Assembly: GCA_001792895.1 (NCBI GenBank)
Contig: MARA01000041.1
Location: 266,090-330,089, forward strand
Origin: Lentinus brumalis
Lineage: Eukaryota > Basidiomycota > Agaricomycetes > Polyporales > Polyporaceae
DNA length: 64,000 nucleotides
Direction: 5' to 3'
The notes beneath the pieces are model-generated. The model ran no database searches, had not been told where the DNA came from, and saw only the letters and a list, made by a program, of their open reading frames with translations. A program made the translations under genes and the position numbers. Position 1 is the stretch's first letter, and every line of letters begins with the position of its first letter. This document shows, one piece after another, positions 62,447-64,000 of the stretch.

Positions 62447-63155
62447 GTAATAGTGTTGTACGCTTATCCCTTCTTCAAAATCTCCCTCCGCTTTGCATCA
62501 ATCAATGGTAGTTCGATAATCTGTAGTTGCGCCCTCCCATGTATATGGCTATACTTGGAATATACCCGTATACTGCATTCTGTTGCGTGACTTGGAACAG
62601 GAAATACAACTAGGGACTTAGCATAAGTTCAAATGCGGTCACACCATTGCACGTGACATCAACCGCAACATGCTAGACGCGCAGAAAGTTCAACATGGGC
62701 GCTCATAGGCAATTCCAACTTCAACTCCAACCACCAGATGCAACTCACACTGTTGTACCGCCCTACCAGCCTGCCGCTACTTTGCCACTGGATTCTTATC
62801 CCCTGGCTTCTATCATATGTCTTGCTGTATGCAGGACTTGTCTCCAGTGAGAGCTATGCTGCTGGAAGACACGCCCTGAGCTCGCATTCGAGCAGGGTTG
62901 CCTTCCGTTTGGAGGACCAATCTGGTACGCTAGCACTTTGTACCATGCCGTTCTCCACCCATACTTATTGCTCTTATCAGAACTCCAACTGCTGGTCACA
63001 AGACCTTCAGGCAGGTTTGGCATAGACGTGTCATCCGCGCTTGCCAGACCTAGGGTTACGTCAGACACCCTTTTAGAAAGTTCTGAGTCCCTTGTGGGCA
63101 GGGTTCTGGAGGCACCCTCGGTGCAAGCCTCCCGTTTGTCTGTCAACACGTCGGC
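62447..63155. other. Unresolved stretch before the Helitron-like region
   Basis: Short plus-strand frames (MGAHRQFQLQLQPPDATHTV from about 62695) look protein-like but break repeatedly. Could be the decayed or intron-split 5' end of the Helitron-like gene. Confidence 0.4.
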
Positions 63156-64000
63156 ATGGTGGAGGAGTCTACAGACTCTGCCGCTGCGCCTGATGTTGTT
63201 TTGTCCTTGCATGAAATTGGCAATGTTGCGTCTTGTAGAACACTATCGCATAGCCTTCTGAGCACCATGCAGCGAGTGCGGAAGCGTATATGCATGGCCA
63301 AATGGGCACAGATAAGATCTATGTATGCATCCCATGACCATGGTCCAGAGCTCCGTCGTTTGATATGTCCGCAGCAGTACCGTAATCCCTTGCACCGAGC
63401 GAGCACATCCCAGGATCACATATCGCTGACCTCTATTGAACCTCCTGCATGTTTTGGTGGTGCCAAGTTTCCTCGACGACCTCAACAGGAAGGACCTTCT
63501 CATACCCGTATTTGGTCAGGCAAAGATGTCACTCCGTATGTTCTACAAGGAGATGTGCAACCTGAGTGCAACTATCGGTTTTTGTCATATGCACCGCTTT
63601 CTATTCTGTCAGACAATCAATCATTGCAGCGGATATTCCTATACATGAGTTTGTCCGTAAGATGAGTAGATCGGTGCTGTTGGACTTTGCTCTGAAACAT
63701 TCAATGACCAATGTTACGGTTCGTCACAACAAGTCTACTATCATAGAACACATACAGTCACATGAGTGTGTGAGTTGCCCAAAATTTGCATCGACATTTG
63801 CCCAGGTTTCTCTTCCACAGTCTAACAAAGCTCGAAAGAGGGCTAGTCGCGCAAAGTGTATGACCAAGGCTATCAACTTCCCTCCTTCTCCTCTTGTGAG
63901 AACCTCACAGATGCTACGGTACGAGGGTTTGCAGAAGATATTCAAATCTGTAATTTCATTGAATCTGCATGCGCTGTTTGCGGTCTACTGTCTTACAAGT
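63156..64000 (+). CDS. Helitron-type helicase N-terminal region, partial at the window edge
   Basis: An open stretch MVEESTDSAAAPDVVLSLHE leads, probably through an intron near 63660, into SRSVLLDFALKHSMTNVTVR and IIEHIQSHECVSCPKF, then FAEDIQICNFIESACAVCGL at the window end. The last block matches the F-x-E-x-x-C-A-V-C-G motif I know from the N-terminus of basidiomycete Helitron Pif1-like helicases, where it follows a SAP-like segment with a cysteine pair. The frame changes between 63880 and 63920, so there is an intron or a decayed copy. The helicase domain itself would lie to the right. Confidence 0.5.

Overview
The window is nuclear DNA from a filamentous basidiomycete, most likely an Agaricomycete of polypore type. 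Evidence: genes on both strands are cut by short introns of about 45-65 nt with GTRNGY donors and CTNAC-YAG acceptors; coding exons are GC-rich; and the gene families are ones I know from Agaricomycetes (TET/JBP-like 2OG-Fe(II) dioxygenase, Myb/SANT-like and forkhead regulators, multicopy orphan families, a hAT transposon, a Helitron-like N-terminus). There is no rRNA, tRNA or CRISPR. Most models were assembled by hand, joining exons where splice sites and reading phase both agree. Where a total is called divisible by 3, I counted it.

Layout. 1-7.9 kb is ordinary gene space: an orphan protein, a proline/serine-rich coiled-coil protein, and the sphingolipid gene LCB1, which shares a 254-bp divergent promoter with the coiled-coil gene. 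8.4-22.4 kb is a local duplication zone: three F-box/LRR-like paralogues with almost identical exon structure, flanked by two inverted copies of a pepsin-like aspartic-protease gene. 22.5-29.6 kb looks more AT-rich and holds three DNA-binding-protein genes (C2H2 zinc finger, Myb/SANT-like, forkhead) plus small orphans. 30.3-35.5 kb has a RING-finger gene, two orphan genes and SUB1/PC4. 36-38 kb is a decayed GMC oxidoreductase. 40.2-40.8 kb is a tail-anchored membrane protein.

41.5-45.25 kb is a complete hAT transposon with an 8-bp target-site duplication, 18-bp terminal inverted repeats and an intact 868-residue transposase gene. 46-62.4 kb is the most interesting block. It holds a large orphan gene carrying a one-base frameshift, a 112-bp-armed palindrome from which two heptad-coding minisatellites run outward, a 1,459-residue TET/JBP-like dioxygenase, a tail-to-tail orphan partner whose stop codon directly abuts that of the dioxygenase, and an 18-intron basic/acidic protein that also carries a one-base frameshift. 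The window ends in what looks like the start of a Helitron-type helicase.

How the parts may work together (inference): the TET/JBP-like enzyme would oxidise 5-methylcytosine. The three orphans beside it belong, from memory, to families that recur in multicopy in Agaricomycete genomes, so 46-62 kb may be a co-inherited, possibly mobile epigenetic module. I found no transposase or boundary repeats for it.
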